Below are positions 1 through 7,274 of a stretch of 7,522 nucleotides of DNA, in pieces. The notes beneath the pieces were generated by a model, which had not been told where the DNA came from, did not search any database, and worked only from the letters and a program-made list of their open reading frames with translations. Position numbers and translations under genes: made by a program. The number at the start of each line of letters is the position of its first letter. Within the stretch, counting starts at the first letter, position 1. The stretch is taken from NCBI GenBank assembly GCA_030149995.1, contig JASLGV010000480.1, positions 1 through 7,522 of the forward strand. The letters run 5' to 3'. This DNA is from Pedobacter sp. (GTDB lineage: Bacteria; Bacteroidota; Bacteroidia; Sphingobacteriales; Sphingobacteriaceae).

Positions 1-503
1 TTTTTATATGGATAGGTTGTAATACCCAGGTCTATAATTTCATTTGAAGGAATATCACCAGATCCGTTTTTACCAAAAGCAAGGTAAGAAGGCAGAATAA
101 TTCTGGCTGTTCCGCCCAGTGCCATCTTTACAATTGTTTCGCGGATGGCCGGTATGCTGAAAGTACCTGCAAAGATACCATTTGAGTAGCCAACATAGGT
201 TCCTAAATTTCCGTTAACCGGAGATTGTGTGTACAAAGTCCCATTTTTTAATGACCGCACGGTAATATCATATAAAACAGAATCGGTGTTTTTATACAAA
301 TCGCCTGTACCAGGTGTTAAAATCTGGTAGTAATAACCCGATCCGTTAGGATCCGGTTTCATTTGAGTTAAGTTGTTTTTTGACACATAATCCTTGATGG
401 CCGCATCATCAATGGTTTGTATGCTGTCGTATTCTTTCTTACACGAGCTCAGCACCACAAGAACCAGCAGGGCCACTATGTTTAGTTTGGAAATTTTTTT
501 CAT
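1..503 (-). CDS. FKBP-fold lipoprotein, probable degenerate prolyl isomerase (partial, 3' end outside window)
   Basis: The reading frame starts with ATG at 503 and stays open for 167 codons to the left edge, so the C-terminus is missing. Residues 1-21 form a lipoprotein signal: MKK, a hydrophobic stretch and a canonical lipobox LSSC with the lipidated Cys at 21. This places the protein in the periplasm or outer membrane. Residues about 30-65 match the N-terminal part of the neighbouring lipoprotein (a YVSKNNL / YYYQILTPGTG pattern), and about 75-165 is FKBP-like (VLYDITV, then ILPSYLAFG, then DIPSNEIIDL). Several active-site positions of FKBP12 look replaced: the Phe-Asp pair by Tyr-Thr, the pocket Trp by an aliphatic residue, and the Tyr of the PxxxxYG loop by Phe. 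It may therefore be a weak isomerase or only a binding protein. It starts six bases after the stop of the gene before it, so the two are probably co-transcribed and translationally coupled. The fold is fairly certain; the loss of activity is inferred. Confidence 0.85.
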   Translation of the reverse strand, partial: MKKISKLNIVALLVLVVLSSCKKEYDSIQTIDDAAIKDYVSKNNLTQMKPDPNGSGYYYQILTPGTGDLYKNTDSVLYDITVRSLKNGTLYTQSPVNGNLGTYVGYSNGIFAGTFSIPAIRETIVKMALGGTARIILPSYLAFGKNGSGDIPSNEIIDLGITTYPYK

Positions 504-509
504 TATATG

Positions 510-956
510 TTATTGTACGTTTGTTAATTGAATGGTAAAATCCAATACGGAATTACCGGGAATAGAACCCACAGCTTTACTGCCATAACCCAAATTAGGT
601 GGAATAATCAGCCTGATTTCGCCACCTTTCTGAATAAGTGGTATACCTATCTGCCAGCCTTCAATAAGGTTATACAAAGGAAATGTTTGTTCCTTACCTC
701 CACCATTATCAAATACATTTCCATTTAACAATCTACCTTCATATTTAATGGTAATATTGGTATTAGAAGGATATGTAAAAGAACCACTACCCGGCTTAAT
801 AATCTGGTAATATAGTCCTGAACTGTGTTTAACAGCTGCGATGTTGTTTGCTTTTATAAAGTCTGTGATTTGCTTATCACTGTCTTCTGTTTTTTTACAT
901 GCAGAGAACAGTGCTACTGCCATAAAAAGTACTGATAGAAATTTAAATTTAGCCAT
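510..956 (-). CDS. FKBP-type peptidyl-prolyl cis-trans isomerase, lipoprotein
   Basis: This 148-residue protein should catalyse cis-trans isomerisation of Xaa-Pro bonds in exported proteins. Residues 1-20 are a lipoprotein signal ending in FSAC, with Cys20 as the lipid-modified residue; Phe at -3 is a relaxed Bacteroidota-style lipobox. A charged KKTEDSD segment follows the Cys. A short helical linker (about 25-42) leads into an FKBP domain (about 45-147). FKBP12 ligand-pocket residues are visible: Tyr72 (KYEG), Phe82-Asp83 (VFDN), Trp101 (IEGW), Tyr124 (PPNLGYG) and Phe140 (LDFTIQL). The domain is close to a complete single FKBP, so catalysis is likely. The ATG at 956 is fixed by the promoter only five bases upstream and by the signal peptide. 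It is first in a two-gene unit with the FKBP paralogue at 503-1. The client proteins are unknown. Confidence 0.93.
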   Translation of the reverse strand: MAKFKFLSVLFMAVALFSACKKTEDSDKQITDFIKANNIAAVKHSSGLYYQIIKPGSGSFTYPSNTNITIKYEGRLLNGNVFDNGGGKEQTFPLYNLIEGWQIGIPLIQKGGEIRLIIPPNLGYGSKAVGSIPGNSVLDFTIQLTNVQ

Positions 957-961
957 TACCG

Positions 962-992
962 CAAAAATAAGCTTTTAATACGGATGCTACAA
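962..992 (-). promoter_or_regulatory. Bacteroidota-type promoter of the FKBP lipoprotein pair
   Basis: On the minus strand a TTG (992-990) is followed after 20 bases by TATTTTTG (969-962). This fits the TTG-N19/20-TAnnTTTG consensus of the Bacteroidota housekeeping sigma factor. Only five bases (961-957) lie between the -7 box and the ATG at 956. Transcription should therefore begin at or within a few bases of the start codon, giving a leaderless or near-leaderless mRNA. The box is predicted from sequence alone. Confidence 0.7.
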
Positions 993-1067
993 TTTTTAAC
1001 CTATTTTAACAAATATGGAAAAAAGAACAGCTCGATTTGGCCGTTAAACAATTGGAATCAAGGCTAT

Positions 1068-1114
1068 AAAACAAAAAAGGTTTAGGCATTACAAATGTTG
1101 TAACGCCCAAACCT
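1068..1114 (-). terminator. Rho-independent terminator of the fad operon
   Basis: Read on the minus strand, a 15-base left arm (1114-1100, AGGTTTGGGCGTTAC) pairs with GTAATGCCTAAACCT (1092-1078). All positions pair, two of them as G-U wobbles. Two further A-T pairs can close the loop down to three bases. A run of six T follows (1078-1073), then G and TTTT. The hairpin begins 40 bases after the acyl-CoA dehydrogenase stop and lies before the promoter of the FKBP genes, so it separates the two units. In the opposite direction the wobbles become A-C mismatches and no T-run follows, so it should work only for minus-strand transcription. Confidence 0.88.
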
Positions 1115-1153
1115 CCATTTTAAATTTAATTGCAGGAAACGATTCCTTTAAAC

Positions 1154-2947
1154 TTAAAAAATATATTTATTTGCCTCAATCAGCTTCTGTGCTACGCGCT
1201 GACGGGCATCTTTTACATTAAATGGTTCCATTTTAGTGAACCGTTTTAAGCCAACCAGCATAATGCGTTGCTCATCTCCTTCTGCAAAAGCCCACAATGC
1301 TTCTTTTCCAGCCTTATTAATGGCATCAACGGCCTCTACCAGATAGATGCGTAATAAATCCAGTTGAGTCGCATTGGCTTCCTCACCATGCAAACTTACC
1401 AGCTTTTCAGTTCTGAGCAAAGCCGATTCTGCTACATACACATAACCCGCCATATCGGCAATATTCATTAAGATTTCCTGCTCTTTGCTTAAAGTCATCA
1501 TTAACTTCTGAACCGCTGCACCGGCAACCATTAAAGTTGCTTTTTTCAAGTTGGCCAGTACTTTTTTCTCGGCTGCAAATAAGGTTTTATCTTCTTCACC
1601 AAAATCCGGAATGCTCATCAGCTCTGCTGCTACAGCTGTTGCTGGTGTCATTAAATCCAACTCTCCTTTCATGGCGCGTTTCAGCATCATATCAACCGTT
1701 AACAGGCGGTTAATCTCGTTTGTTCCTTCAAAAATACGGTTAATACGGGCATCGCGGTAAGCCCTGTCCATAGGTGCATCGGCACTAAAGCCCATTCCAC
1801 CATAAATCTGAACCCCTTCATCAACGGTATAATCCAAAGCTTCAGAACCCCATACTTTTAAAATGGCACATTCTACCGCAAACTGTTCTACAGATTTTAA
1901 ACGTGCCTTACCAGATTCCATTCCGCCGGCAACCAGTTGGTCATAAGTATCATCAATATTTTGTCCGGCTCTGTAATTTGCAGCATCTACAGCATACAAT
2001 TTCGAAGCAATTTCAGCAATTTTAAAACGGATGGCACCGTATTTAGAAATTGGTCTGCCAAACTGAATACGCTCGTTTGAGTAATTAATAGCCGTATTTA
2101 AAGTTGCTTTTGAAGCTCCAATGGCCGCAGCCGAGAGTTTAATACGACCAATATTCAGAATATTTACGGCAATTTTAAATCCATTTTCGCGGTCGCTCAG
2201 CATGTTTTCTACCGGTACCGGACAATCGTTAAAGAAAACCTGGCGGGTAGAAGAGCCTTTAATACCCATTTTATGTTCTTCGGGATTCATGGTGATGCCA
2301 CCAAATTCCTTTTCAACAATAAAAGCCGTTAAATTTTTATCATCATCAATTTTGGCAAAAACAATGAAAACATCTGCAAAACCACCATTGGTGATCCACA
2401 TTTTCTGGCCGTTAATGATGTAATGCTTTCCGTCGTCACTTAGCTTTGCCTTGGTTTTACCAGAGTTGGCATCCGAACCTGAGTTCGGTTCTGTTAAGCA
2501 ATAAGCAGCTTTCCATTCGCCAGAAGCAAGCTTGGGAATGTATTTTGCTTTCTGCGCTTCATTACCATAATACAAGATTGGTAAAGTTCCGATACCGGTA
2601 TGTGCCGAAAGGGCTACGGCAAAAGAATGGCCGGCACCCACCACATCTGCTACCAGCATAGAGGTATTAAAATTCTTACCGAAACCACCAAATTCTTCCG
2701 GAACAGATACACCCAAAATCCCCAATTCGCCTGCTTTTGTTAAGAGCGAAGGCATCAGGGCAGGGTCTTCCTGCTTATCAATTTTATCTAAATTCGGGTA
2801 AACTTCTGCAGCCAGAAAATCACGGCAGGTTTGCGCAATCATCTGTTGCTCTTCGTCAAATTCTTCCGGAATAAATACATCCTTATAGCTGGTTTCTTTT
2901 ATTAAGAATTCGCCACCTTTAATTGTCTTTTTTTCAGTTGCTTCCAT
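1154..2947 (-). CDS. fadE: Acyl-CoA dehydrogenase, long form (FadE-like)
   Basis: This FAD flavoenzyme introduces the trans-2 double bond into acyl-CoA, the first step of beta-oxidation, and should pass electrons to electron-transfer flavoprotein in the cytoplasm. Of its 597 residues, about 28-140 are the N-terminal helical domain. The beta-domain follows, with the signature AAYCLTEPNSGSDA (147-160) and WITNGG (184-189). The C-terminal helical domain runs to about 425, with QFGRP (295-299), QIYGGMGF (380-387) and RIFEGTNEINR (404-414). Glu407 in the FEGT motif matches the catalytic base of medium-chain acyl-CoA dehydrogenase. A further helical extension of about 170 residues (430-597) makes it much longer than the usual 380-400-residue enzymes. 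It resembles Bacillus FadE (about 590 residues) and the mitochondrial VLCAD/ACAD9 group, so long-chain substrates are likely but not proven. It is last in the operon, 163 bases after the thiolase stop, with the terminator directly behind it. Confidence 0.95.
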   Translation of the reverse strand: MEATEKKTIKGGEFLIKETSYKDVFIPEEFDEEQQMIAQTCRDFLAAEVYPNLDKIDKQEDPALMPSLLTKAGELGILGVSVPEEFGGFGKNFNTSMLVADVVGAGHSFAVALSAHTGIGTLPILYYGNEAQKAKYIPKLASGEWKAAYCLTEPNSGSDANSGKTKAKLSDDGKHYIINGQKMWITNGGFADVFIVFAKIDDDKNLTAFIVEKEFGGITMNPEEHKMGIKGSSTRQVFFNDCPVPVENMLSDRENGFKIAVNILNIGRIKLSAAAIGASKATLNTAINYSNERIQFGRPISKYGAIRFKIAEIASKLYAVDAANYRAGQNIDDTYDQLVAGGMESGKARLKSVEQFAVECAILKVWGSEALDYTVDEGVQIYGGMGFSADAPMDRAYRDARINRIFEGTNEINRLLTVDMMLKRAMKGELDLMTPATAVAAELMSIPDFGEEDKTLFAAEKKVLANLKKATLMVAGAAVQKLMMTLSKEQEILMNIADMAGYVYVAESALLRTEKLVSLHGEEANATQLDLLRIYLVEAVDAINKAGKEALWAFAEGDEQRIMLVGLKRFTKMEPFNVKDARQRVAQKLIEANKYIF

Positions 2948-3110
2948 GGTTATAGTATCTTATAGCGAGCATTAAGTGGCTGGTAACGGGTATCGCTTAA
3001 CAGGATAAAGTTTTGAAGCCGGGCTTTCGCTAATATTTATGTTTTAATTAATTTCTCTTTAATGAATAAATCATCTGCTTAATTTCGGTTGGTTTTCATC
3101 TTGAGTTTCG
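2948..3110 (-). other. Intergenic spacer between thiolase and acyl-CoA dehydrogenase genes
   Basis: This 163-base gap is long for an operon interior. I see no TAnnTTTG box on the minus strand, no T-run terminator and no credible reading frame. It holds a short GC-rich palindrome AAGCC-G-GGCTT (3016-3026) and a weak five-base inverted pair, AGCGA/TCGCT, nearer the start of the downstream gene. These could form small mRNA hairpins, but neither is strong. Confidence 0.5.
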
Positions 3111-4286
3111 TTATAGCAACTCAAAAATCCCCGCAGCACCTTGCCCTGTTCCCACACACATGGTCACCATTCCATATTTTTTGTTCTGTCTTTTCAGTTC
3201 ATTCAGTACCTGAACTGTTAACTTTGCACCTGTACATCCAAGCGGATGCCCCAATGCAATGGCGCCTCCATTAACGTTAATAACATCTGGATTTAAGCCA
3301 AGGGTTCTGATTACAGCCAGCGACTGGGAAGCAAAGGCCTCATTCAACTCAATAAGATCAATATCATCTTGTTTTAAGCCTGCCTGTTTCAAAGCTTTCG
3401 GAATGGCTTCTATCGGACCAATTCCCATAATTCTTGGTGGTACACCTGCAATACCGTAGCTAACCAATCGGGCTATAGGGGTTGCATTCAGTTCTTTCAT
3501 TTTCTTTTCAGAAACCACCAGAACAAAGGCGGCACCATCAGATGTTTGCGAAGAATTTCCGGCGGTAATACAACCGGCAGCATCGAAAACGGGTTTCAGT
3601 TTAGCCAGTTTCTCCAGGGTTGTATCGGCTCGTGGCCCTTCATCGGTATCCACCACATAAGAGCGGGTTTTCTTTTTCAGGTTTTCGTCCAGGTAATTTT
3701 CGTTTACGGTGATGGGTAAAACACCATCTTTTAAATGCCCGTTCTTAATTGCGTGAACGGCTTTCTCATGCGATTTAAGGGAAAAAGCATCCTGATCTTC
3801 GCGGCTCACGTTATATTCCCTGGCCACCGCTTCGGCGGTTAGCCCCATGCCCCAGTACCAATCTGGATTTTTCTTTGCAACCGCTGCATTCGGCACGAGT
3901 TTCCATCCGCCAAAAGGCATTCCACTCATTACTTCTACTCCGCCGGCAACAATACAATCGGCCATACCGGCTTTAATTTTAGCTACCGCTGTTGCAATGG
4001 TTTCCAAACCTGAAGCACAATATCGGTTAACCGTAACACCGGGCACTTTATCTGTATCCAATCCCATCAGCGAGATCATACGGGCAATATTTAAGCCCTG
4101 TTCTGCTTCCGGTGTCGCATTTCCTACAATTACGTCGTCAATTTGTTCATGATCTAAATTCGGAACCGATGCCACCAATGCCCTGATTACTTCTGCCGCC
4201 AAATCATCAGCTCTTGTAAAACGGAATACACCTCGTGGTGCCTTGCCCACAGCTGTACGATATCCTGCTATAATATATGCTTCCAT
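3111..4286 (-). CDS. fadA: Acetyl-CoA C-acyltransferase (3-ketoacyl-CoA thiolase)
   Basis: This thiolase cleaves 3-ketoacyl-CoA with CoA to give acetyl-CoA and an acyl-CoA two carbons shorter, the last step of each beta-oxidation turn. Its 391 residues are the normal family length, equal to Bacillus FadA. The N-terminal half holds the nucleophile Cys90 in NRYCASG and the AGGVEVMSG stretch (114-122). The C-terminal half holds NEAFA (315-319), GGAIALGHPLGCTG (340-353, with His347) and the acid/base Cys377 in MCVGTGQG. All three catalytic residues are therefore present. The context with FadN and FadE favours the degradative type over a biosynthetic acetoacetyl-CoA thiolase. The start has an A-rich upstream stretch (AATACTAAAACA) and no Shine-Dalgarno sequence, as usual in Bacteroidota. 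It follows the FadN-type gene after 118 bases. Confidence 0.95.
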   Translation of the reverse strand: MEAYIIAGYRTAVGKAPRGVFRFTRADDLAAEVIRALVASVPNLDHEQIDDVIVGNATPEAEQGLNIARMISLMGLDTDKVPGVTVNRYCASGLETIATAVAKIKAGMADCIVAGGVEVMSGMPFGGWKLVPNAAVAKKNPDWYWGMGLTAEAVAREYNVSREDQDAFSLKSHEKAVHAIKNGHLKDGVLPITVNENYLDENLKKKTRSYVVDTDEGPRADTTLEKLAKLKPVFDAAGCITAGNSSQTSDGAAFVLVVSEKKMKELNATPIARLVSYGIAGVPPRIMGIGPIEAIPKALKQAGLKQDDIDLIELNEAFASQSLAVIRTLGLNPDVINVNGGAIALGHPLGCTGAKLTVQVLNELKRQNKKYGMVTMCVGTGQGAAGIFELL

Positions 4287-4404
4287 TGTTTTAGTATTTC
4301 TTAAGGCATTTAGCCTGTATATCTTTTAAACTTTGTTCATCGCGAAAAACAAATACAACTGTATTTCAGAACAATCATTAATCCCGGATCGTTGCCGCAA
4401 TTAC
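4287..4404 (-). other. Intergenic spacer between fadN-type and thiolase genes
   Basis: This 118-base gap has no full TAnnTTTG promoter; the nearest match, TGTATTTG, lacks the first TA and has no TTG at the right distance. It holds an AT-rich inverted repeat TTTGTT/AACAAA (4332-4337 with 4348-4353) and a four-base AGGC/GCCT hairpin near 4303-4315. Neither has a T-run behind it, so read-through into the thiolase gene is expected. Confidence 0.5.
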
Positions 4405-6810
4405 CTAATTGCGCAGTGGTTTTCCTTTGGTTATGATGCTTTGAATACGCTCTAAACTCTTACGTTCTCCGGCAAGTGATAAAAATGCTTCTCTTTCCAG
4501 ATCAAGCAGATATTGTTCTGTTACTTCTGTAGGATATGAAAGATCGCCTCCACACATTACATATCCCAGTTTCTCCGATATCTTTTTATCATGTTCAGAA
4601 ATATAATGCCCGGCATACATGCTGTTTGCACCGGCATAAACAATGCCCAAGCCTTGTTTGCCCAAAACTTTAATGTCGTTGCGCGGAACCGGTTTTGTAT
4701 AACCTGCATCGGCCAGTTCTATGGCCTTGGCTTTGGCATCGGCCAGCAAACGATTCCGGTTCATAGAGATTGAGAACTTACCTTGTTGCAAATATCCCAG
4801 CTCAAAAGCTTCATATCCGGAGGTCGAAACCTTTGCCATACCAATGGTTAAGAAACGGTCTTTTAAAGCGTTCTGTACAATCTGATCTTCTTTAAATTCA
4901 TCCGATGCACGCAGGGCAAATTCTTTTGTACCACCGCCACCAGGAATTACCCCTACACCAAACTCTACAAGTCCCATATATGTTTCTGCAGAAAGCTGAA
5001 CGTGATCGGCATGTAAGCTAAACTCGCAGCCACCACCCAATGTAAGGTTGTGCGGTGCTACCACAACCGGAATAGATGAATACCGGATCCGCATAGAGGT
5101 ATTTTGGAACATTTTTACAGCCATATTCAGCTCATCCCACTCCTGTTCTACCGCCATCATAAAAATCATCCCAACATTGGCACCCGCCGAGAAATTAGCA
5201 CCATCATTTCCAATAACCAGCCCACGGTAATCCTTTTCGGCCAGGTCGATGGCTTTATTAATACCCGAAATAACATCTCCGCCAATGGTATTCATTTTGG
5301 TATGAAATTCTACATTCAGAATGCCGTCGCCTAAGTCAATGATCGAAACACCCGAATTTTTCCAGATGGTTTTATTTTCCCGGATGTTATCCAGCAGGAT
5401 AAAATCATTGCTCCCTGGTAAGGCTTTGTACGATTTCGACGGAATATCATAATACTTTTTAATGCCGTTTTCTACCTTATAGAAAGCGGTATGACCTGCA
5501 TCGAGCATTTCCTGTACCCAGGCGGCCGCTTTGTTGCCATATTGTTCCATGCCTGCAATGGCTTCTCTAACCCCAACAGCATCCCATAATTCAAATGGTC
5601 CCAACTCCCAGCCAAAGCCTGCACGCATGGCATCATCAATGCGGTAAAGTTCGTCTGAAATTTCCGGAATTCTATCCGAAACATATTCAAACAGTCCGAA
5701 TGAAGAATGACGAAACAGCTCGCCGGCTTTATCTTTTCCTGCAGCAAAAATTTTCATGCGCTCGCGCAGGTTTTCAACCGGCTTGGTTAATTCAAGCGTA
5801 GCCGACTTAACTTTTTGCTGCGGTTTATATTCAAGTGTTTTTAAATCCAAAGCCAGGATTTCAGTTTTACCGTCGGCAGACTTTGTTTTTTTATAAAAAC
5901 CTTGTTTTGTTTTATCGCCCAGCCAGTTGTTCTCCTCCATTTTCTGAACGTAAGCAGGTAGCTTGAAGAGCTCGTGCGCCTTATCATCGGGGCAATTATC
6001 ATAAAGTCCTTTTGCAACTTTAATCATCGTATCTAAACCCACCACATCTGATGTACGGAAAGTAGCCGATTTAGGTCTGCCCAAAGCCGGACCGGTAAAT
6101 TTATCGACCTCCTCTACCGTTAAATCTAATTTATCTACCAGATGCAACAAGGCCATAATAGAATAAACACCTACGCGGTTGGCAATAAATGCGGGTGTAT
6201 CTTTACAAAGAACAGTGGTTTTCCCTAAAAACTTATCTCCATACTGCATTAAGAAATCAACCACTTCCGGTTTGGTATGCGGTGTTGGAATGATTTCCAG
6301 CAGTTTAAGGTAGCGTGGCGGATTAAAAAAGTGGGTGCCACAAAAGTGCGCTTTGAAATCATCACTTCTGCCTTCAGCCATCAAATGAATCGGAATACCC
6401 GAGGTATTAGACGTAATCAGGGTCCCTGCTTTCCTGAATTGCTCCACCTGCTCAAAAACTTTTTTCTTGATGTCCAGATTTTCAACAACAACTTCTATTA
6501 CCCAATCGTACGAAGCAATCTTAGGCATATCATCATCAAAATTTCCCGTTTTAATCTTGTTCAGATTTTTTTTGGAGTAAACAGGCGAAGGATTTGTTTT
6601 AACGGCAGTTTGTAAAGCAGTGTTCACAATACGGTTTTTTACCAGCGGACTATCGAGACTTAGCCCCTTAGCCTGCTCTTCAGCACTAAGTTCTTTTGGG
6701 GCAATATCCAACAGCAAAACCTCTACACCAATGTTGGCAAAGTGGCATGCAATACGAGACCCCATAATACCTGAGCCTAAAACAGCAACTTTATTTATAT
6801 TCCTTTTCAT
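4405..6810 (-). CDS. fadN: Bifunctional 3-hydroxyacyl-CoA dehydrogenase / enoyl-CoA hydratase, FadN type
   Basis: This 801-residue cytoplasmic enzyme carries the two middle steps of beta-oxidation: hydration of trans-2-enoyl-CoA and NAD-dependent oxidation of the 3-hydroxyacyl-CoA. Residues 1-190 are the NAD-binding Rossmann domain, with GSGIMG at 12-17. The dehydrogenase site shows Ser137 (SNTSGIP), His160 (GTHFFNPP), Glu172 (LLEIIP) and Asn211 (FIANRVG). C-terminal dehydrogenase helices cover about 200-310 and a second copy about 365-450 (GFGWELGPFELWDAVG). The crotonase domain begins near 487. It has the oxyanion segment FSAGA (540-544), Glu596 in GGGCEF and Glu616 in VEFGVGVIPGGGGT. The two glutamates are 20 residues apart, as in rat enoyl-CoA hydratase (144/164). 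The domain order is the reverse of E. coli FadB and matches Bacillus FadN (about 790 residues). Its ATG is four bases after the MarR stop, so the genes are coupled. The stop is TAG. Confidence 0.95.
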   Translation of the reverse strand: MKRNINKVAVLGSGIMGSRIACHFANIGVEVLLLDIAPKELSAEEQAKGLSLDSPLVKNRIVNTALQTAVKTNPSPVYSKKNLNKIKTGNFDDDMPKIASYDWVIEVVVENLDIKKKVFEQVEQFRKAGTLITSNTSGIPIHLMAEGRSDDFKAHFCGTHFFNPPRYLKLLEIIPTPHTKPEVVDFLMQYGDKFLGKTTVLCKDTPAFIANRVGVYSIMALLHLVDKLDLTVEEVDKFTGPALGRPKSATFRTSDVVGLDTMIKVAKGLYDNCPDDKAHELFKLPAYVQKMEENNWLGDKTKQGFYKKTKSADGKTEILALDLKTLEYKPQQKVKSATLELTKPVENLRERMKIFAAGKDKAGELFRHSSFGLFEYVSDRIPEISDELYRIDDAMRAGFGWELGPFELWDAVGVREAIAGMEQYGNKAAAWVQEMLDAGHTAFYKVENGIKKYYDIPSKSYKALPGSNDFILLDNIRENKTIWKNSGVSIIDLGDGILNVEFHTKMNTIGGDVISGINKAIDLAEKDYRGLVIGNDGANFSAGANVGMIFMMAVEQEWDELNMAVKMFQNTSMRIRYSSIPVVVAPHNLTLGGGCEFSLHADHVQLSAETYMGLVEFGVGVIPGGGGTKEFALRASDEFKEDQIVQNALKDRFLTIGMAKVSTSGYEAFELGYLQQGKFSISMNRNRLLADAKAKAIELADAGYTKPVPRNDIKVLGKQGLGIVYAGANSMYAGHYISEHDKKISEKLGYVMCGGDLSYPTEVTEQYLLDLEREAFLSLAGERKSLERIQSIITKGKPLRN

Positions 6811-6814
6811 AATA

Positions 6815-7249
6815 TTAATCCACAGTATATGCTACAGTTATATCGTTTAATTTTATCAATAAATTAATAAATGTTTCTTTTTCCTTTTTAGAGAAGTGTT
6901 CGTCCAGATACTCATTAAATTTACGAACAACACCTTTGGCTAAATGTTTCTTTTCTTTCCCAAATTCTGTTAAAAACACTTTTACAGAACGTTTATCTCC
7001 GGCAGCCGTTTCGCGATAAATCAGCTTTACTTCTTCCATGTTGTTTAACATACGCGATAAGCTTGTGGCCTTTACACCAAGTAATCCTGCCAGATTGGAC
7101 ACAGCTGTACCTTTCTCATCGTCGATGTTGATCAGCATATAACCAATGGCCTGCGTAATACCAAAACCAGCAGCCAGCTGATTGTATTTATTAAACATGT
7201 TTTGCCAGGCAAACTTAATGTGATAATCGATCGTTTGTTGTTGCTTCAT
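6815..7249 (-). CDS. MarR-family transcriptional regulator, probable controller of the fad operon
   Basis: This is a 144-residue winged-helix DNA-binding protein of typical MarR length. Residues 1-30 and 105-140 are helical and should form the dimer interface. The helix-turn-helix lies at about 48-74 (AVSNLAGLLGVKATSLSRML, with the recognition helix near 60-71). The wing at about 79-94 contains the family's Asp-Lys-Arg-Ser turn (85-88). It is the first gene of the operon, and its stop is four bases from the fadN-type start, so it very likely controls the genes it is transcribed with and itself. Two palindromes over its own promoter are the probable binding sites. By analogy with other beta-oxidation regulators the ligand could be an acyl-CoA or fatty acid, but nothing in the sequence shows this. 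The ATG at 7249 is the only good start downstream of the predicted promoter. Confidence 0.92.
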   Translation of the reverse strand: MKQQQTIDYHIKFAWQNMFNKYNQLAAGFGITQAIGYMLINIDDEKGTAVSNLAGLLGVKATSLSRMLNNMEEVKLIYRETAAGDKRSVKVFLTEFGKEKKHLAKGVVRKFNEYLDEHFSKKEKETFINLLIKLNDITVAYTVD

Positions 7250-7260
7250 TTGATAATTTA

Positions 7261-7274
7261 TTATGCTTGCATAA
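7261..7274. promoter_or_regulatory. Candidate MarR operator 1, over the transcription start
   Basis: This is a perfect palindrome TTATGC-TT-GCATAA (six-base arms, two-base centre). It sits directly downstream of the -7 box of the marR promoter and covers the expected transcription start. A bound MarR dimer here would block initiation. Its half-site contains ATGCAA, which recurs exactly 20 bases away in operator 2. Function is inferred from position and symmetry. Confidence 0.55.

Noticed and set aside
528..728. A 66-codon plus-strand frame opposite the FKBP gene
   Set aside because: It is complementary to a complete lipoprotein gene with intact active-site residues, so it is a shadow.
2121..2423. 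A 100-codon plus-strand frame opposite the acyl-CoA dehydrogenase
   Set aside because: It is antisense to a conserved enzyme with intact motifs, and its composition is that of a shadow frame.
4332..4353. TTTGTT/AACAAA inverted repeat considered as a terminator between fadN and fadA
   Set aside because: The stem is six A/T-rich pairs with a ten-base loop and no T-run directly behind it. It is too weak to end transcription.
5472..5747. A 91-codon minus-strand frame inside the fadN-type gene
   Set aside because: It lies wholly within the well-supported 801-residue enzyme in another frame and resembles no family.
6277..6615. A 112-codon plus-strand frame opposite the dehydrogenase domain
   Set aside because: It is antisense to the conserved NAD-binding domain, with no promoter and no recognisable motif.
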